Assembly: GCA_963575745.1 (NCBI GenBank)
Contig: CAUYUJ010014750.1
Location: 227,166 to 291,165, forward strand
Reading direction: 5' to 3'
Origin: Prorocentrum cordatum
Lineage: Eukaryota; Sar; Dinophyceae; Prorocentrales; Prorocentraceae
Length of the DNA: 64,000 bases
The notes below the pieces were generated by a model that worked only from the letters and a program-made list of their open reading frames with translations, ran no database searches and was not told the DNA's origin. Numbering within the stretch: position 1 is the first letter of the stretch; each line of letters opens with the position of its first letter. Shown one piece after another: positions 21,990-34,271 of the stretch. Both the position numbers and the translations under genes were made by a program.

Positions 21990-22560
21990 GCTGCGGGGGG
22001 CGACCTGAAGGGCACGGGGGACCTGGGCGTGAGGATGGCCGAACCCACCGCGCCGCAGGACGTCGTTGACCTGGTTGCGCGGACAGACTCCGACTGGACA
22101 GGCGACGCGAAGGAGCGGAAGAGACAGACTAGCGTGCACATCACCGCGCGCGGGTGTCCAATGCTCGGGATCAGCTGTCGTCAAGACGCGCGGCCCCTCA
22201 GCAGCTCCGAAGCCGAGTGGCGCGCTGGAGCTCGAGGTCTCAGCGAGGGACTTGGGATGAAGGCGCTGTTCACGCTCATGGGCTACAGCGTGCGCATGAG
22301 CTGGCGATGCGACAGCTCACGCGCGAGGGCGCTGGCGAGGCGTCAGGGCACTGGGCGGATCAAGCACCCTGCCACAAAGACGCTCTGGATCCAGAAGTTG
22401 GTGGCCAAGAAGGCCACCTCCATCGAGCCCGTGGGCGGTGAGAACACAACCTGGCGGATCTTGGCACAAAGGCGTTGCCACGGACACGCCTCGAATGGCT
22501 CCGTGAGAGCTGCGGGTTGAAGGAGGTGCCCGTGCCAGGGGCCTCGAGGGTTGCTGGGGT
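21990..22560 (+). pseudogene. Element 2 RNase H domain, inverted relative to the rest of the element
   Basis: Copia RNase H read on the plus strand: VDLVARTDSDWTGDAKERKR (first Asp), LSSSEAEWRAGARGLSEG (Glu), MSWRCDSSRARALARRQGTG (Asp), RIKHPATKTLWIQKLV and, after a one-base shift, DLGTKALPRTRLEWLRESCG (last Asp region). These are the standard motifs of copia RNase H in their normal order. The neighbouring reverse transcriptase (above 22620) and tail (below 21890) are on the minus strand, so this segment has been flipped. The frame switch near 22470 also breaks it. Confidence 0.85.
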
Positions 22561-22619
22561 CGGGGCCATGCCGGCCGACTTCCAGGCCCAGTCGAAAACT
22601 GTGAAAGCGTTGCTTGCAG

Positions 22620-23990
22620 TTGCCGCGTCCTCGCCAGCCTCGCGAGGGCTCGCATGCCCGCTTCGCGGGGCGATGAGATGCACGAGGTCAGGTAGTTGAC
22701 GTCGAACTGGGCATCCTCACGATCGCTCAAGTAGAACAGCAGGCACATGGTCGCGCTCCTGAACAGTTTTGCCTCGTCCGGGCTAAGGTCGGGCGTGTCA
22801 TCCCCGCCTGTCCTGCGTGCTTCCACCCCTGGCGTGGCGCGCGGGTTGGCCTCCTCAAGGCCCAGCGCCTCCAACGCCTTCGCGAGGTACTTCTCGTTGG
22901 GCTGCACGTGGGCGGCGTCGGCCTCTCGCGCGCGCCGCCTCTTAAGAAACTCGCAGCCGGCACCGTCGCCGGACCCTGCAGCTCCACGCGCTGCGCCGTG
23001 CATGTCGTCCATGTGCGGCTCCACCACGCACGGGGGCTCGGCGCGCCAGAAGAACTGGGGCGCGGCCGGTGACCGCTCGAAGCCCCTTGCCACGAGCTGC
23101 TCCGCGGCGAACTCGACCCGGCGCTTCCCCCCAACACGCCGCCCTGGCAACTGCTTCGCGAGCTGCCACGCGCAGTCCTCGACGTCGCCCTTCGCGCGGC
23201 ACTCTTCCAGGACTTCGGGGGGGCACTCGACCCGCGCGTCCTCCTCCTCGGGGGCGTGGTAGTGCGCGCCCTCCGCTTCAACAGTGAAGGTGGGCCATCC
23301 GTGCTTCAGAGCCACGTGGTCCACCACTCGGCTGTCGGCCATGCTGCTCCCCGGCGTGAAGAGGTCGTCGCGGTACTCCTGCAATTTGAACTCACGCGCG
23401 ACGCACTGACTTGGCGATCCTGCACCCGAGGCTCGCGCCCCACAGCGGGCGCTGATCCTCTTGCCGGCGGCCGCGCTCCGCTTGACAAGCTTGCCCACCC
23501 CGTGCTGTTTCAGGCCGTCGAGGACCCGTCGGTTGGAAGCCTCTATCAACTGCGAGTCCGACGCATCATGGGGATCTGGGACATCCATGCCCCTGAGGAT
23601 CTGCAGGAAGTCAAGCCGAAAGTAATCACAGTGCTCAGCTGCTACTCCGCTAACTCGGGACCTCGCAAGGGTGCCGCGGTCGTCGCCCCCCTCCGCGGGT
23701 CGCTTCGGCGATCGACCCATCAGGGGCGTCTGCGGAACCGCACTCGCTGGCGCTGCAGCCCTCGGCGCCATGGGGGTGTCGTCCCCAGCGCCTCCCCCAG
23801 CCGGCGTCTGCGTCACTGGCCCCGCCTTCCTGTCCCCAGCGGTCGCCTCGGCACCGCCTGCCGCGTCGGCCGAGGGCGCCGCCATGGGCGCGCTCGCCTG
23901 GGCTGCTGACCCGCCGCCATGGGCGGCCCCAGTGGACTGGGCAGCAGCCTTCGGGTCTGGCCGAGCGTCAGCTGCCTCTTGCGCCGCCAG
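22620..23990 (-). pseudogene. Element 2 reverse transcriptase (copia type)
   Basis: Minus-strand frame 24317-22317. A Pro/Ala-rich linker is followed by CVAREFKLQEYRDDLFTPGS, WQLAKQLPGRRVGG, VARGFERSPAAPQFFW, VEPHMDDMHG (the YxDD position, 23004-23015), VQPNEKYLAKALEALGLEEA, SPDEAKLFRSATMCLLFYLS and DAQFDVNYLTSCIS. These match the palm, the conserved Ala/Thr-Pro hinge and the C-terminal copia block. The first residue of the catalytic box is His, not Tyr. The middle (palm motif A) is poorly preserved. Coding similarity ends near 22620 where the inverted RNase H begins. Confidence 0.8.
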
Positions 23991-25111
23991 GTCGGCGTCC
24001 GCAGCGGCAGGAGGTGCAACAATCGGCTCGATCCCGCGCGGGGCCGTGCCCTGCCCTCGGCGCTGCCATGGCATGCGCGTGATCGCCGCCACGGCGGTGC
24101 GATGGAACCTCCGCTCTTCGGGCAGCCTCTTGACGGTCCTCGTCGTGACCAGCTCGCCCGTCTGGAGGGCGCATATGTGCTCGTCGGTGTCATGGCTCTT
24201 CCCTAGCCAGACCGCCCTCGCGAAGCCCATGTCGCCCTTGTGGTACACCCTGCCTCTCGCCCTGCGGTTCTTACCCCTGAGTAGGCGCGCCAGGGCGGAC
24301 TCCCCTGGGGCGGCCATCTCCCTGGCGCAGGCGTGGCCGTAGAGGTCCTCATGCGCGGCGCGACCGTTCGCCTTGATCCTCAGGTCGGTGCATGCCTAGC
24401 CCGCGCGGCGCTGCAGCCACTTGCGCACGGCCGTGCCCGGTCGGACCCTGGCCCCCAGTCGCGCATCCAGCGCGCCCCTGCTCGTGCGGAACTGCGCCTG
24501 GATGATGCCATTGGCGTTCTCGGAAGGGGTTCGGCTGGGAACTGAACGCGGGGGCAAGTCCCACGACCGCGCGGCCGGGCACCTCTGGCTCGACCTTGTT
24601 GGCCAGGTCCATCATGACATCCTCGTGGTCCGGCCTTAAAGATAACCCCCCGATGGGAAAGGCCCTTAATGAGTGCCACCGCGGCTGCCACCGCGCAGGG
24701 ATCAGCGCGTCGGTCACGCTTCGGGGCGCCCCTCATGGCACCCGCGTCGGCGTCCGCGACCACCAGTGCCACCTCCTCGTCCTGTCCCTTGCCATCCTCG
24801 GCGCGAGGGCCCGCCACTGCGGCGTCGGCCGCCTCGCCCGTGAAGAACGCCAGGTCAGGCCCGATCGCGGGGATGCGTTCCACCTGCGCATCAAAAAGCT
24901 CACGGGGCCTGTCACGTCCACGTCCCATCTGGCAATGCACGCGCCAGCGCCGCGGTGGGCAATTCTGGTTCTCCTCGCGGCGCTGTCTCTCGCCCGGCGT
25001 CGGCTCGCGGACGTCGGGGAACGTGGTCGGCCCCAGCGCCTGCCCCGTCTCCGCTGGGCGCCTCATCTCCTCGCGCCTTAGCTCGCGGTAGTCACCCGTC
25101 GCCGCCCTCAC
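23990..25111 (-). pseudogene. Element 2 integrase (frameshifted)
   Basis: The integrase core would insert the cDNA. FTGEAADAAVAG and ALVVADADAGAM lie in the frame 25111-24380; LRPDHEDVMMDLANKVEPEV lies in the frame 24717-24349 (second Asp region); a third frame near 24525 reads TPSENANGIIQAQFRTSRG, which I take for the catalytic Glu region. The C-terminal part reads through the start of the next frame: LYGHACAREMAAPGESALAR, RVYHKGDMGFARAVWLGKSH and GELVTTRTVKRLPEERRFHR. Three frames in about 900 bp mean at least two indels. 25111-25450 is a Pro/Ala-rich linker; unlike Elements 3 and 4 there is no methyltransferase-like domain here. Confidence 0.72.
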
Positions 25112-25486
25112 CTTGCGTCTGCCCTCGTACTCGACGAGCCGTGCCCAGCGCTGAGCCCTGGCCCCGCAGTACGGGACGTGGATCTCCGTGAGGCGCTTCT
25201 GCGCGGCGTCGATGCTCGAGCTTGGCCCAAGCCCCTCGAGGTATGACTGCCCCGGCGGCTGTGCCGCCGCAGGTGCCCCCTGGCCCTGCGCGGGCGCCGC
25301 CGCCTCCTGCGCCCCTGGCGGCGCCGCCGCCTCCTGCGCCCGTGGTGGCGCAGCTCCTGCATCTGGTGGTGCTGGGCCACGTGACCCTCGAGCTTCTGGG
25401 CGCGGCGGAGAATCCCCCCCTCGCGCCGCCCCCCCCGGAGCTCCCGCGGCACCTGCAGCGGCGACCCTGGCGGGGCAGGCTGCGAG

Positions 25487-26966
25487 CTAGGCTTCGCCCA
25501 TCACATCGTGGATCTGCGCGGCGAAGTAGAACGCGTCGCCAACGAGCTGCACGCCCGCCCGCTCGCGCGTTCTGAGGTTCACGGCGTGCGGGTCACTTTC
25601 CTCGAGGACAGACCTGAACTGCTTGCGCGCCAGCTTCCCGAGGCTGAGCACCGCGCCCTGAGGGGCGAGGTCGTTGCTCACTCCGAAGTTCCCCAGGCAT
25701 GGCTGGCGACCCTTCTCGCCGCCGACGACCATCGGGGCCCCGCGGTGCCCCTCGGTGCCAGGCCTCTGGCAGCTCACCGCGGTGAGCTCGGGAGCAGCGG
25801 GGCCCCCCTGAACTGTCGGGCGCCGCGCCCCGAACGCCTGGCTGCAGAGGCGCTCGTCGCTGCAACTGTCTGCGAGGATGAGCCCTCTGCGCCCCTCCCT
25901 GCGGCAGCCTCCGACCGAGCTCCTGACTCCAAAGACCCAGCCGACCTCGTCGCCGTCGGAGCCCGCGGCCACCGCGCTCACGGCCCCCCGGCCCTCGGCG
26001 CCTGCGGGGGCCTGCTGGGCCGCGGCCGCCGTCGGGGGCGCTGCCGTCGGCGCCCGAGGCTTGCCGACCGCCTTGAACCAGCAGCCCTTCTCCTTGTGCC
26101 CCTGCTTCTGGCACCAGTTGCAGGTTCCCTCAAACTTGGCGGGGGTGCTGCCCTTGAGCTTGTCAATAGTGACTCCCTTCTTGCTGCCTTTGCCGCCCCT
26201 GTCGCCCTCGCCGCCCATCTCGTCGCCCTCGCCGCCCCCCGACATGTCACCCTTGCGCTTGGGCCAAGGCTGTTGCGGCAGGGCATGGCCCGAGATCGCG
26301 CCGATCTCAATCGGCGCCGCGCCTTGGCCCACCGCGCCGCTAGCTGCGAAGACCTGTCGAGACGCCATCCTCTCTCTCTCAGGTTGGTCCTCAGCGCCAC
26401 GTGCGAGACCTTGGCGGCCGTCGGAGCATTGCGTAGCACGGTCTTGCACGGCTCGGGGGCCATTGACGAGCAGCGCGGCGATGCGGAACTCGTCGCCGAA
26501 GTCCTTCCCCGCCTGCATGACGCACCTCGCCACGTCGTTGTCCCGGGCAGCGAGCTGGTCGGCGAGCGGCTTCTGGTCGCACCACCTGGGGTTCAACAGG
26601 CCGCTGAGCACGGCTGCGAACCTGTTGCCCACCCCAGGCTCGTACTCGTTCTTGATCGCCCGCGAGGCGACGAAACCCTCGTGCTTGCCTGCGAGCGTAA
26701 CCATCGCCAGCGCCTTGAGCTAGGACTTGCAGCGTGGCATGCAGCCGCTTGCTCGTCGCTGTCGCGCGCTCGCCCATGCTGACGTTGTCCACCGCGAGCG
26801 CTGGCTGGGCCTCAACATTATCGATGAGGTCATCCCAGCCCATCAGCGCGAAGAACGCGTGAGCTTTGATGGACCAGCTGGGCCAGTCCTCAGCTCTGCC
26901 ACTGAACTCTGGCAGCTCGATGTCGCCCCTGCAATCCACCAGCTGCTCTCTTGGCGCCGCTGCCAT
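25487..26966 (-). pseudogene. Element 2 gag and protease (copia type)
   Basis: The first frame (26966-26391) begins MAAAPREQLVDCRGDIELPE and contains PEFSGRAEDWPSWSIKAHAF, the copia gag start. The second frame (26704-25487) continues VASRAIKNEYEPGVGNRFAA and LLNPRWCDQKPLADQLAARD, then a Gly/Lys-rich stretch, a CX2CX4HX4C zinc knuckle (CNWCQKQGHKEKGC, 26081-26122) and the protease active site region LILADSCSDERLCSQAFG (25844-25880), followed by GNFGVSNDLAPQGAVLSLG. The frame change near 26700 breaks gag. In the family gag packages RNA and the aspartic protease matures the polyprotein. Confidence 0.82.
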
Positions 26967-27027
26967 GGGCAGCGCGCGTCCTCAGTCTTCCCGTGGATCT
27001 GATCTGCGTAGTTCACAACAGAACCAC

Positions 27028-27041
27028 GCTCCCCGCTACCA
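27028..27041 (-). other. Element 2 primer-binding site
   Basis: Immediately after the 5' LTR end (CCGCCA) the minus strand reads TGGTAGCGGGGAGC, resembling the complement of the 3' end of initiator tRNA-Met used by copia elements. It fixes the LTR boundary at 27042. Confidence 0.75.
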
Positions 27042-27172
27042 TGGCGGAAGTTACGCGGATGCGTGGGGAAAGCGTATGTTGGGGCTCTTTGGCTCTCCAA
27101 CGCAGCTTGAACAAAAGGGCCTCCGGGCATGTTATGAATTGATGGCGTCCGAATCGCACAAGATCCCGATCA
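27042..27172 (-). repeat. Element 2 5' LTR
   Basis: 131 bp, minus strand TGATCGGGATC to CCGCCA, so it has the TG...CA ends usual for LTRs. It drives transcription in intact elements; I see no clear promoter motif. Confidence 0.85.
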
Positions 27173-27975
27173 CAAAAACACTGCGAGAAAAAAACACTTC
27201 GTAAACAATCAAAACAAGCTGCGCAAGCAGACCCCGAGGGGAAACACCGCGCAGAAAATAATACGCAGAAAACAATCTGCAATACACACTAAATGGGAGC
27301 ACGCTACATTACGACACTCCGTTCCAACAAGTAAAGTAAAACAGTACATGCTAACACACCGCGTATGACACAAGCACTGTGTAATACAAATTTAAAAAAC
27401 ACGACGTAAACACCAACACTGCGAAACAACAACCCTACGCAAACAACAGCTCGCAAGGAACTGCTACGAAGAAAACAATACGCGAGACAATGCAACGCCC
27501 GCTTCACAAAAACATGCGACGCACACCGCACTCCGTAATAACACCGCGAAAAGCACTACGTAAACAAACACTGCGTAAAACATGCTGTGACTTCTCTCCG
27601 TAAAAATTGCGTAAGCACAACTCACAAGGAAACGCGCGATGTTACTACACTCCGCTTATGTATATAACACATCGCAGCAACATGCGTATAAAAAACACTA
27701 CGTGTAAAAAAAAGAAAAAAAAACAAACAAAAACACGTAAAAAAACACTGCGAAACAAACACACAACAATACGTAAACAACACTTCGCAAAGAAACGTTG
27801 CAAAGAAAACAATGCCCGAAACCTAACAAACAAGACGCGCGACACTCCTTGAGCAGCTGACTAAACTACTTCCAACAACACTGCGTAAACATAAAAAACA
27901 CGAGGTACAAAAACACTGCGTAAAGCAAACAACTGCGTAAAAATGCGCGCCGTGAGATTACGCTGCCAAAACAGG
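27173..27975. repeat. TGCGTAAAC short-repeat field, right segment
   Basis: Words such as CACTGCGAAAC, CACTACGTAAACA and ACTGCGTAAA recur every 15-30 bp, with A-rich runs at 27700-27735. It has the same orientation as 10800-11393 and 20815-21249. Confidence 0.82.
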
Positions 27976-28445
27976 CAACACCACGGAGGAAACGCAAAGA
28001 AGGAAGGAGGACCGGGAGGGGGAGGAGGAAGGGGTAGAGGAGGAAGAGGCAGAGGAGGAACCAGGAGGAAAAGGAGGAGGATGAGGTAGGGGAACCAAAA
28101 GGAGAAGAAAAAACCGGGAGGAGGACGAACCAAGAGGGGGAAGAACCCGGAGGAGGAGGAACCGGAAAGAGGAGGAGGAAACGGGAGGAGGAGGAGGAAC
28201 CGGGAGAAGGAGGAACGGGGAGGAAGAGAAGGAGGAGGATGAGGTAGAGGATGAAGTGATATATGAGGAAGAGGTAGAAGAGGAAGAGGTAGAAGAGAAA
28301 GAGGTAGATGATGAAGAGATAGAGGATGAAGAGGTAGATGAAGAAGAGGTAGAGGAGAAAGAGGTAGAGGAGGAAAAGGTAGAGGAGGACGAGGTAGAGG
28401 AGGAAGAGGTAGAGGACGAAGAGGTAGAGGAGGAAGAGGTAGAAA
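27976..28445 (+). repeat. GGA-rich purine array with GAGGTAGAGGAGGAA units
   Basis: Almost pure purine on the plus strand. From 28240 it becomes a tandem array of 12-18-bp units of the form GAGGTAGAGGAGGAA. It encodes poly-Glu/Val/Asp on the plus strand and poly-Leu/Pro on the minus strand by composition only. Mirror-symmetric purine tracts like this can form triplex DNA. Confidence 0.93.
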
Positions 28446-28620
28446 AACACTGCGCAACACAAGCACTACGTTTAAAACGCGACGTGAAACAACAACACTA
28501 CGGACAAACACACTACGTACAACACAACGTAAAACAGCACTACGTAAACACAAACAACAAAGCAAACAAACAAACTACGTAAAACAAAAAACACGGCGTA
28601 AAAAAACACTACGTATTTTG
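28446..28620. repeat. TGCGTAAAC / TACGTAAAC short-repeat field, last segment
   Basis: ACACTGCGCAAC, CACTACGTTTAAA, ACTACGTACAAC and ACTACGTAAAC resume after the purine array, showing the array arose inside the field. Confidence 0.78.
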
Positions 28621-30639
28621 CTGCTCACGATTAATTTCGATTTCACGATTAAGAAAACCCTTGCACGGAGACACGAGGGGGGTGGGGAGAAACGGACTGG
28701 GCGGGGAGAATGAGAAGGGAGGGGCAAACGCGCCCACGATGTGAAGGCCCTGCCAACTCTGCCGCCACTGCCCGCCCCGCTCCCATTTCCCTCCCAGTCG
28801 CCACCCCCTCCCCTCCCCTCCCCTCTCGGGAGCGGCCAAGAGGGGGGTGTCCAAGAGGGGGGGGGTGCAAATCATGACCGGCGGCATGTGCGCGCCCAGC
28901 GGGGGGGCCAGGGACGTGATGAAATAAGAAGAGGCGCCATGAAATCTGGGGAAATATCATGGCCCACATCATGATATCCCCCCCCTAATCATCACCCCCC
29001 TCTTTGCCGCCCCCGACCCTCACATCCACCAGGGGGTGCCCGGGAAGTGGGCGCGGCAGCGCCTTCGGGCTTCTGGAGGTTGGTGTGCGACAGCTGCAGA
29101 GTCACTAAGTGGGTGTTGTGGGCGATGGCCTTCCCATACTTGTGTTTCTGCGTTTCGTCAATTCTCCTCACCCTCACACGCATTGACAGGCAACTCAAAG
29201 CAGTGCCCCTGAATTCCGGCGTTACGTTGCTGCCATCACTGCCTTCCCCACCCCTTCTCATTCAAGCGTACGAGAACATTGAGGCCGTCGTCCTCCGATT
29301 TGAGGCCTCTTGAGATGTGGGAACCGATTCTGTTTGAACACTCCCACGGTTGGCGAAAGAGCGAATTTGAAATTCGATTCGGCGCTGGATTCGCCGAATT
29401 CCCCCCCAAAATGGGATCAGGAAACACTGTTGCGAGTCTCACTTCTTCACTTCGGATGCTATGGCGAGACGGGCTGGCCTTCACCAACTTCGGTGCTATC
29501 CTGGGCTCCGTATGTCCCAGTGGCATCCTTGGAAGCGATGCGATGCGCGAGGAATGAAGACGCAGAAGAGCATGCGAACGAAGATGTCACGCATGCAACG
29601 CTATCCGAATTGCATACCACGCGTCGACTTATTGTGCAAACAAACAAATACCAACGCCCATCCAGTTGCTCCCAGCATGGAGTCCAGCGTGTAATCGCCC
29701 AGTCTTCGCAATGAGTTTGGAAAATTCGAGCGCACCCCGTTCCAGAGCATGATCAGGTGCTGCATGCATGCTAATGTGGACATCCTACTCATGCCCATTC
29801 AATATGAGCCGATGCTACGATCAAACGCGCCATGGCGTGTCGAGCCCGCATCCCAACTTCGTCAAGAACCTGTCGTTCTGACAAGGGCCAAACGACACGG
29901 CCGCACCGTTCATTAGTCCACTCAATCCGAAGACACCCTCCCCAAATAACCCTGAAACGAAAAAGTTGCCCGACATCTCACATTACGGGTGCATCGACAA
30001 CACACCGTCGGCAAACCATGATCTAAATCACTGGATCACGGTCGGGATCGCTTCAGTCGGCATAAGCCGACGATGAGAAGAGGCATCGGCATGCCTTGCC
30101 ATGAACAATTGCTGTCTGCAGCGGCGGTAATAACGTTGCCCCTGAAGGGGCACGGGTAGCCGAGGTCCACTCTCACTGGAGCCACCGAAGAAACTGGTCG
30201 ATGAAACATGTGAGGGTGAGTGAGGTCAAAATCATTTATCCTAGACATGCATATGGCTCATAATGGGAAGTCCTGGCTCAATAAATCACATCCGCACCAG
30301 AAAGGGTAACATAATCAGACCGCAACGACTGGGATCTTTCTGTGGCCCGTGCGCCCCGAGAGAAGGTGCGGTGGTGTGTGCTCAGAAGGAGGACGCCGAC
30401 GAGATGCAGCAGCAGGGCTTCGCAGAGAGAGGAGCGAATAAATAAGAAAACATTGAAGAGCAAAAATTAAGGTAAAGACCAGGAAGAGGATGACAGATGG
30501 CATGAGCCGACCAGAAGCCCAGCCCTACAGAAGCCTGCATCTTCAAATACGGTATATATCGTCCTCTGCCATCTCCTCGGCCTACTTATTTCCGCAATCA
30601 ACAACAACAATGCCAGCATCGACGTGAACCTGTCTATAT
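28621..30639. other. non-coding stretch
   Basis: I see no defensible gene. On the minus strand at about 29070-29145 a short piece reads YGKAIAHNTHLVTLQLSHTN, which resembles one leucine-rich-repeat unit, but no second unit follows in frame. G and C runs occur near 28850-28990. Confidence 0.4.
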
Positions 30640-31184
30640 CTGCCTCCTTCTCCTCCCCTGCTCAGCTCTCCTGATCCTCTTCACGACCTTCCTCCTCCTT
30701 TCTCACTCCCTCCTTCTGCCGCTCTCCTTTCCCCCTCCTCCTCGTCCTTCTCCTCCTCCTCCTCCTCCTCCTTCCCCTCCTCCTCCTCCTCCGCCTCATC
30801 GCCCCCCAATTCATCACTCCTTCCATCACCCCTGCTTGTTCCTCCATCCCCCACCCCTCCTCCACCATCCATCACCCCTCCTTCTCCCCCCGCATCATCG
30901 CTCCTCCTCCTGCACATCTGTCCTCCTCCTGCTCCTCCTGGTCCTCCTCCGGACCCGCACTCTCCACCTCCTCGCCCTCCGCCTTGTTCCCTCAATCAGC
31001 ACTTCCCCCTCTTCCACCGTTTCCTCCTCTTCTGCCGCGGCATACTCATGCTGTTCCTCATTCTTCGCCTCCGCCTCCTCCTCCTGTGCCTCCTCTTCTG
31101 CCGCGGCATGTCCCTCCTCCTCCTCCTCCTCCTCCTCCTCCTCTCCTCCTCCTCCGCCTCCAAGTCCTCCTCCTCCTCCTCCTC

Positions 31185-31190
<6 letters not shown>
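30640..31190 (+). repeat. TCC/CTC-rich tract
   Basis: Pyrimidine-rich plus strand with repeated CTCCTCCTCCTC runs. Long Leu/Ser/Pro frames on the plus strand and Glu/Arg/Gly frames on the minus strand are compositional. Confidence 0.92.
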
Positions 31191-32395
<1,205 letters not shown>

Positions 32396-32407
32396 TCCTC
32401 CTACGCC

Positions 32408-32740
32408 CCTTGTTCCGCTCTCTCTCTCTCTCTCTCTCTCTCTGCGGGAATCGTGCCCCTCGCTAGCCTCCTCCCCCTGCCCATGCGCCCCCCCCCAGCC
32501 CTCCAACTCCCACCGCCAAGCCGGCCTCCTCCCGCCGCCAGCCCTCCGCCCCGTCCCTTTCCCGCTCCCCTACGACTCCTCCCCGTGCCCCTCTTCCTCT
32601 TACTCCCTCCTCGCCCTCGGCCTCGCCCACCATCGTCGTCCTCGCCGCCGCCGTCGTCGTCGGCCTCGTCGCTGGCCTCGTCCCCCTCACCCTTCACCCC
32701 CTTCATTGCAGACAACTCCTCCTCGTCCGACAACCAGGAC
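32408..32740 (+). repeat. CT dinucleotide run and CTC-rich tract
   Basis: A run of about 16 CT units at 32413-32443 is followed by C-rich CCTCC/CCGCC sequence with CGTCGTC near 32630-32680. No gene. Confidence 0.88.
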
Positions 32741-32784
32741 GGGTAGGTCGGGCGGGACGGGCGTTGTGCCTGAGACCCCGGAGC

Positions 32785-33010
32785 TCAAAAACTTCCAACA
32801 GTTACATGGGTGGCCCTAGCGCCAAGCACATTCGTCGTAGAAGCTTCTAATTGTTACATGGCTGCGGGGCGGTTTCTTGTCAATCTATGGCTATGCCCTT
32901 CGCGTCGCGCACATTGGTCTAACCAGTCCAACAGTCACACGGATGGATGGGCTCGCTTTCAAAAATGTGGCTCTGGCCTTGGCGCAGCGTACATTCGCTT
33001 TTTCAAGGAT
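32785..33010 (+). repeat. degenerate 55-82-bp minisatellite, ~3 units
   Basis: Units share CAACAGTTACATGG, CTAATTGTTACATGG or CCAACAGTCACACGG followed after about 30-60 bp by GCGCACATTGG, GCCAAGCACATTCG or GCAGCGTACATTCG. Confidence 0.6.
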
Positions 33011-33889
33011 TGCACCTACACGGACGGAGGAGGTGCGTTCAGCATGGAACTGTCTCTCGGGACTTCCCATGGCTTCATCATCATACTCAGAAACACACTA
33101 TGATCAAACACGCAAGTCCGTGCAGCACGTACACGGGTGGAGGGTGACTCCTTTTCACATCGAGGCACTCGCTTGAGACTTCCGGCAGACAAGACATGCA
33201 CAAAAAGTAGAACGTGCTCATAATTTGATTGTGGCACTTGTTGAACGCGGTGATCGCACGACGTTTCCTCCAACGTGATGATCATACATAGTTGCCGTCC
33301 TCATAGCCAAAGACATGGAGACGAGAACCTTGTTCAACACGTAAGCTTCGCCTTGGTTGCAAGATCATGGGTCGCTCGCCTTTCAACGTTTCCCGCATTG
33401 AGAAGGAATTCGTGTAGAGGCGCCTGAGGAGGGGCCTTGGGACGGGTGGGCGTATTGCAACGTCGTTGATGTACCCTGGCTTCACTCTTGTCCTCCTCCT
33501 CCTCCTGACGCGTGGCTGGAGGTCCTCCTCCTCCTCCACCTCCTTCTCATCCTATCACCCGTCGTCATCAACATGGGCTTCGCTCCGCTGGTCCTTACTT
33601 CTGGACCCCCTTCCTCGCTCCAGCAAGGAGTGCTGGGCTTCGGCCGGCGAATCCGCATCCCACACGGCGGCAAGAAAGAACGCGCGGGGCAACGGGCGGG
33701 GCGCGGGGGATATCGGTCCACACGTTGGCGAAGTTGAGCTCCGTTAGCGAAGGGTCGTTCAGGTGCACTCTGTGGACCATCCAGACCAGCCAGTCGCCGA
33801 GAACCTCCATTTCACCATCAGCCACTGCTTTCTGTTGTTTGCTGGGGTTCTGTGTAGAAACTGGTTCTTGGAAAGAGCGTGTTCTACCG
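33011..33889. other. non-coding stretch with one possible coding patch
   Basis: On the minus strand at about 33710-33825 the frame reads MADGEMEVLGDWLVWMVHRV and then LNDPSLTELNFANVWTD. This looks protein-like, but it is short, ends in low-complexity text and has no recognised family. Nothing else is supported. Confidence 0.3.
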
Positions 33890-34110
33890 CTGCTGGCGGA
33901 ACACCGGGGGGGGGGTCACTACCGGTTCGAACCCCTCCCCCCCCCCCCTCCGGAAAACCGGGGGGGGTCACTACTGGTTCGAATCCCTCCCCCCCCCCAG
34001 CTTATCATGAAAAGGGGAGGGGTCACTACCGGTTCGAACCCCCCCCCCCTCGAAAACCGGGGGGGGTCACTACCGGTTCGAACCCCCGCCCCCCTCGAAA
34101 ACCGCTGAGC
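33890..34110 (+). repeat. GGTTCGAACC minisatellite (tRNA B-box-like), left block
   Basis: Four units of the form G-run, TCACTACCGGTTCGAAC, C-run, GAAAACCGG, of roughly 50-65 bp each. The G and C runs can pair, with TCACTACCGGTTCGAA as loop. One unit (near 33978) reads GGTTCGAATCC, a perfect fit to the Pol III B-box consensus. The same unit in the opposite orientation is at 43500-43690 beyond Element 3. Confidence 0.85.
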
Positions 34111-34271
34111 GGGGGTGCGGACAGTGGTGGGGACGGTGTTGGTGGGGACAGTGGTGAGGGGACAGCGGGACAGTGGTGGGGACAGTGGGACAGTGGGACA
34201 GTGGTGGGGACGGTAGTGGCGGGGACAGTGGTGGGGACAATGGTGGGAACAGGGGGGACAGTGGACAGTGG
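34111..34271 (+). repeat. GGGACAGTG minisatellite, left block
   Basis: GTGGTGGGGACAGTGG words repeated about a dozen times. The array resumes directly after Element 3 at 43041, so Element 3 was inserted inside it. Confidence 0.9.

Larger units (their letters stand above)
21250..27172 (-). mobile_element. Element 2: Ty1/copia LTR retrotransposon, rearranged
   Basis: Two 131-bp direct repeats (21250-21380 and 27042-27172) bound the element. On the minus strand the 5' LTR (starting TGATCGGGATC and ending CCGCCA) is followed at once by a primer-binding site, then gag with a zinc knuckle, protease, integrase and reverse transcriptase: the copia order. The RNase H domain is present but on the opposite strand (21990-22560), so part of the 3' end has been inverted. 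Frameshifts occur in gag and integrase. I could not find a clean target-site duplication. Flanks on both sides belong to the TGCGTAAAC field. Confidence 0.88.

Noticed and set aside
22029-22520. An independent plus-strand host gene (163 residues)
   Set aside because: The sequence has all the copia RNase H motifs and lies within the LTR boundaries of Element 2, so it is treated as an inverted part of that element.
29070-29145. Leucine-rich-repeat protein on the minus strand
   Set aside because: Only one LRR-like unit (YGKAIAHNTHLVTLQLSHTN) is visible and the frame on either side is low-complexity.
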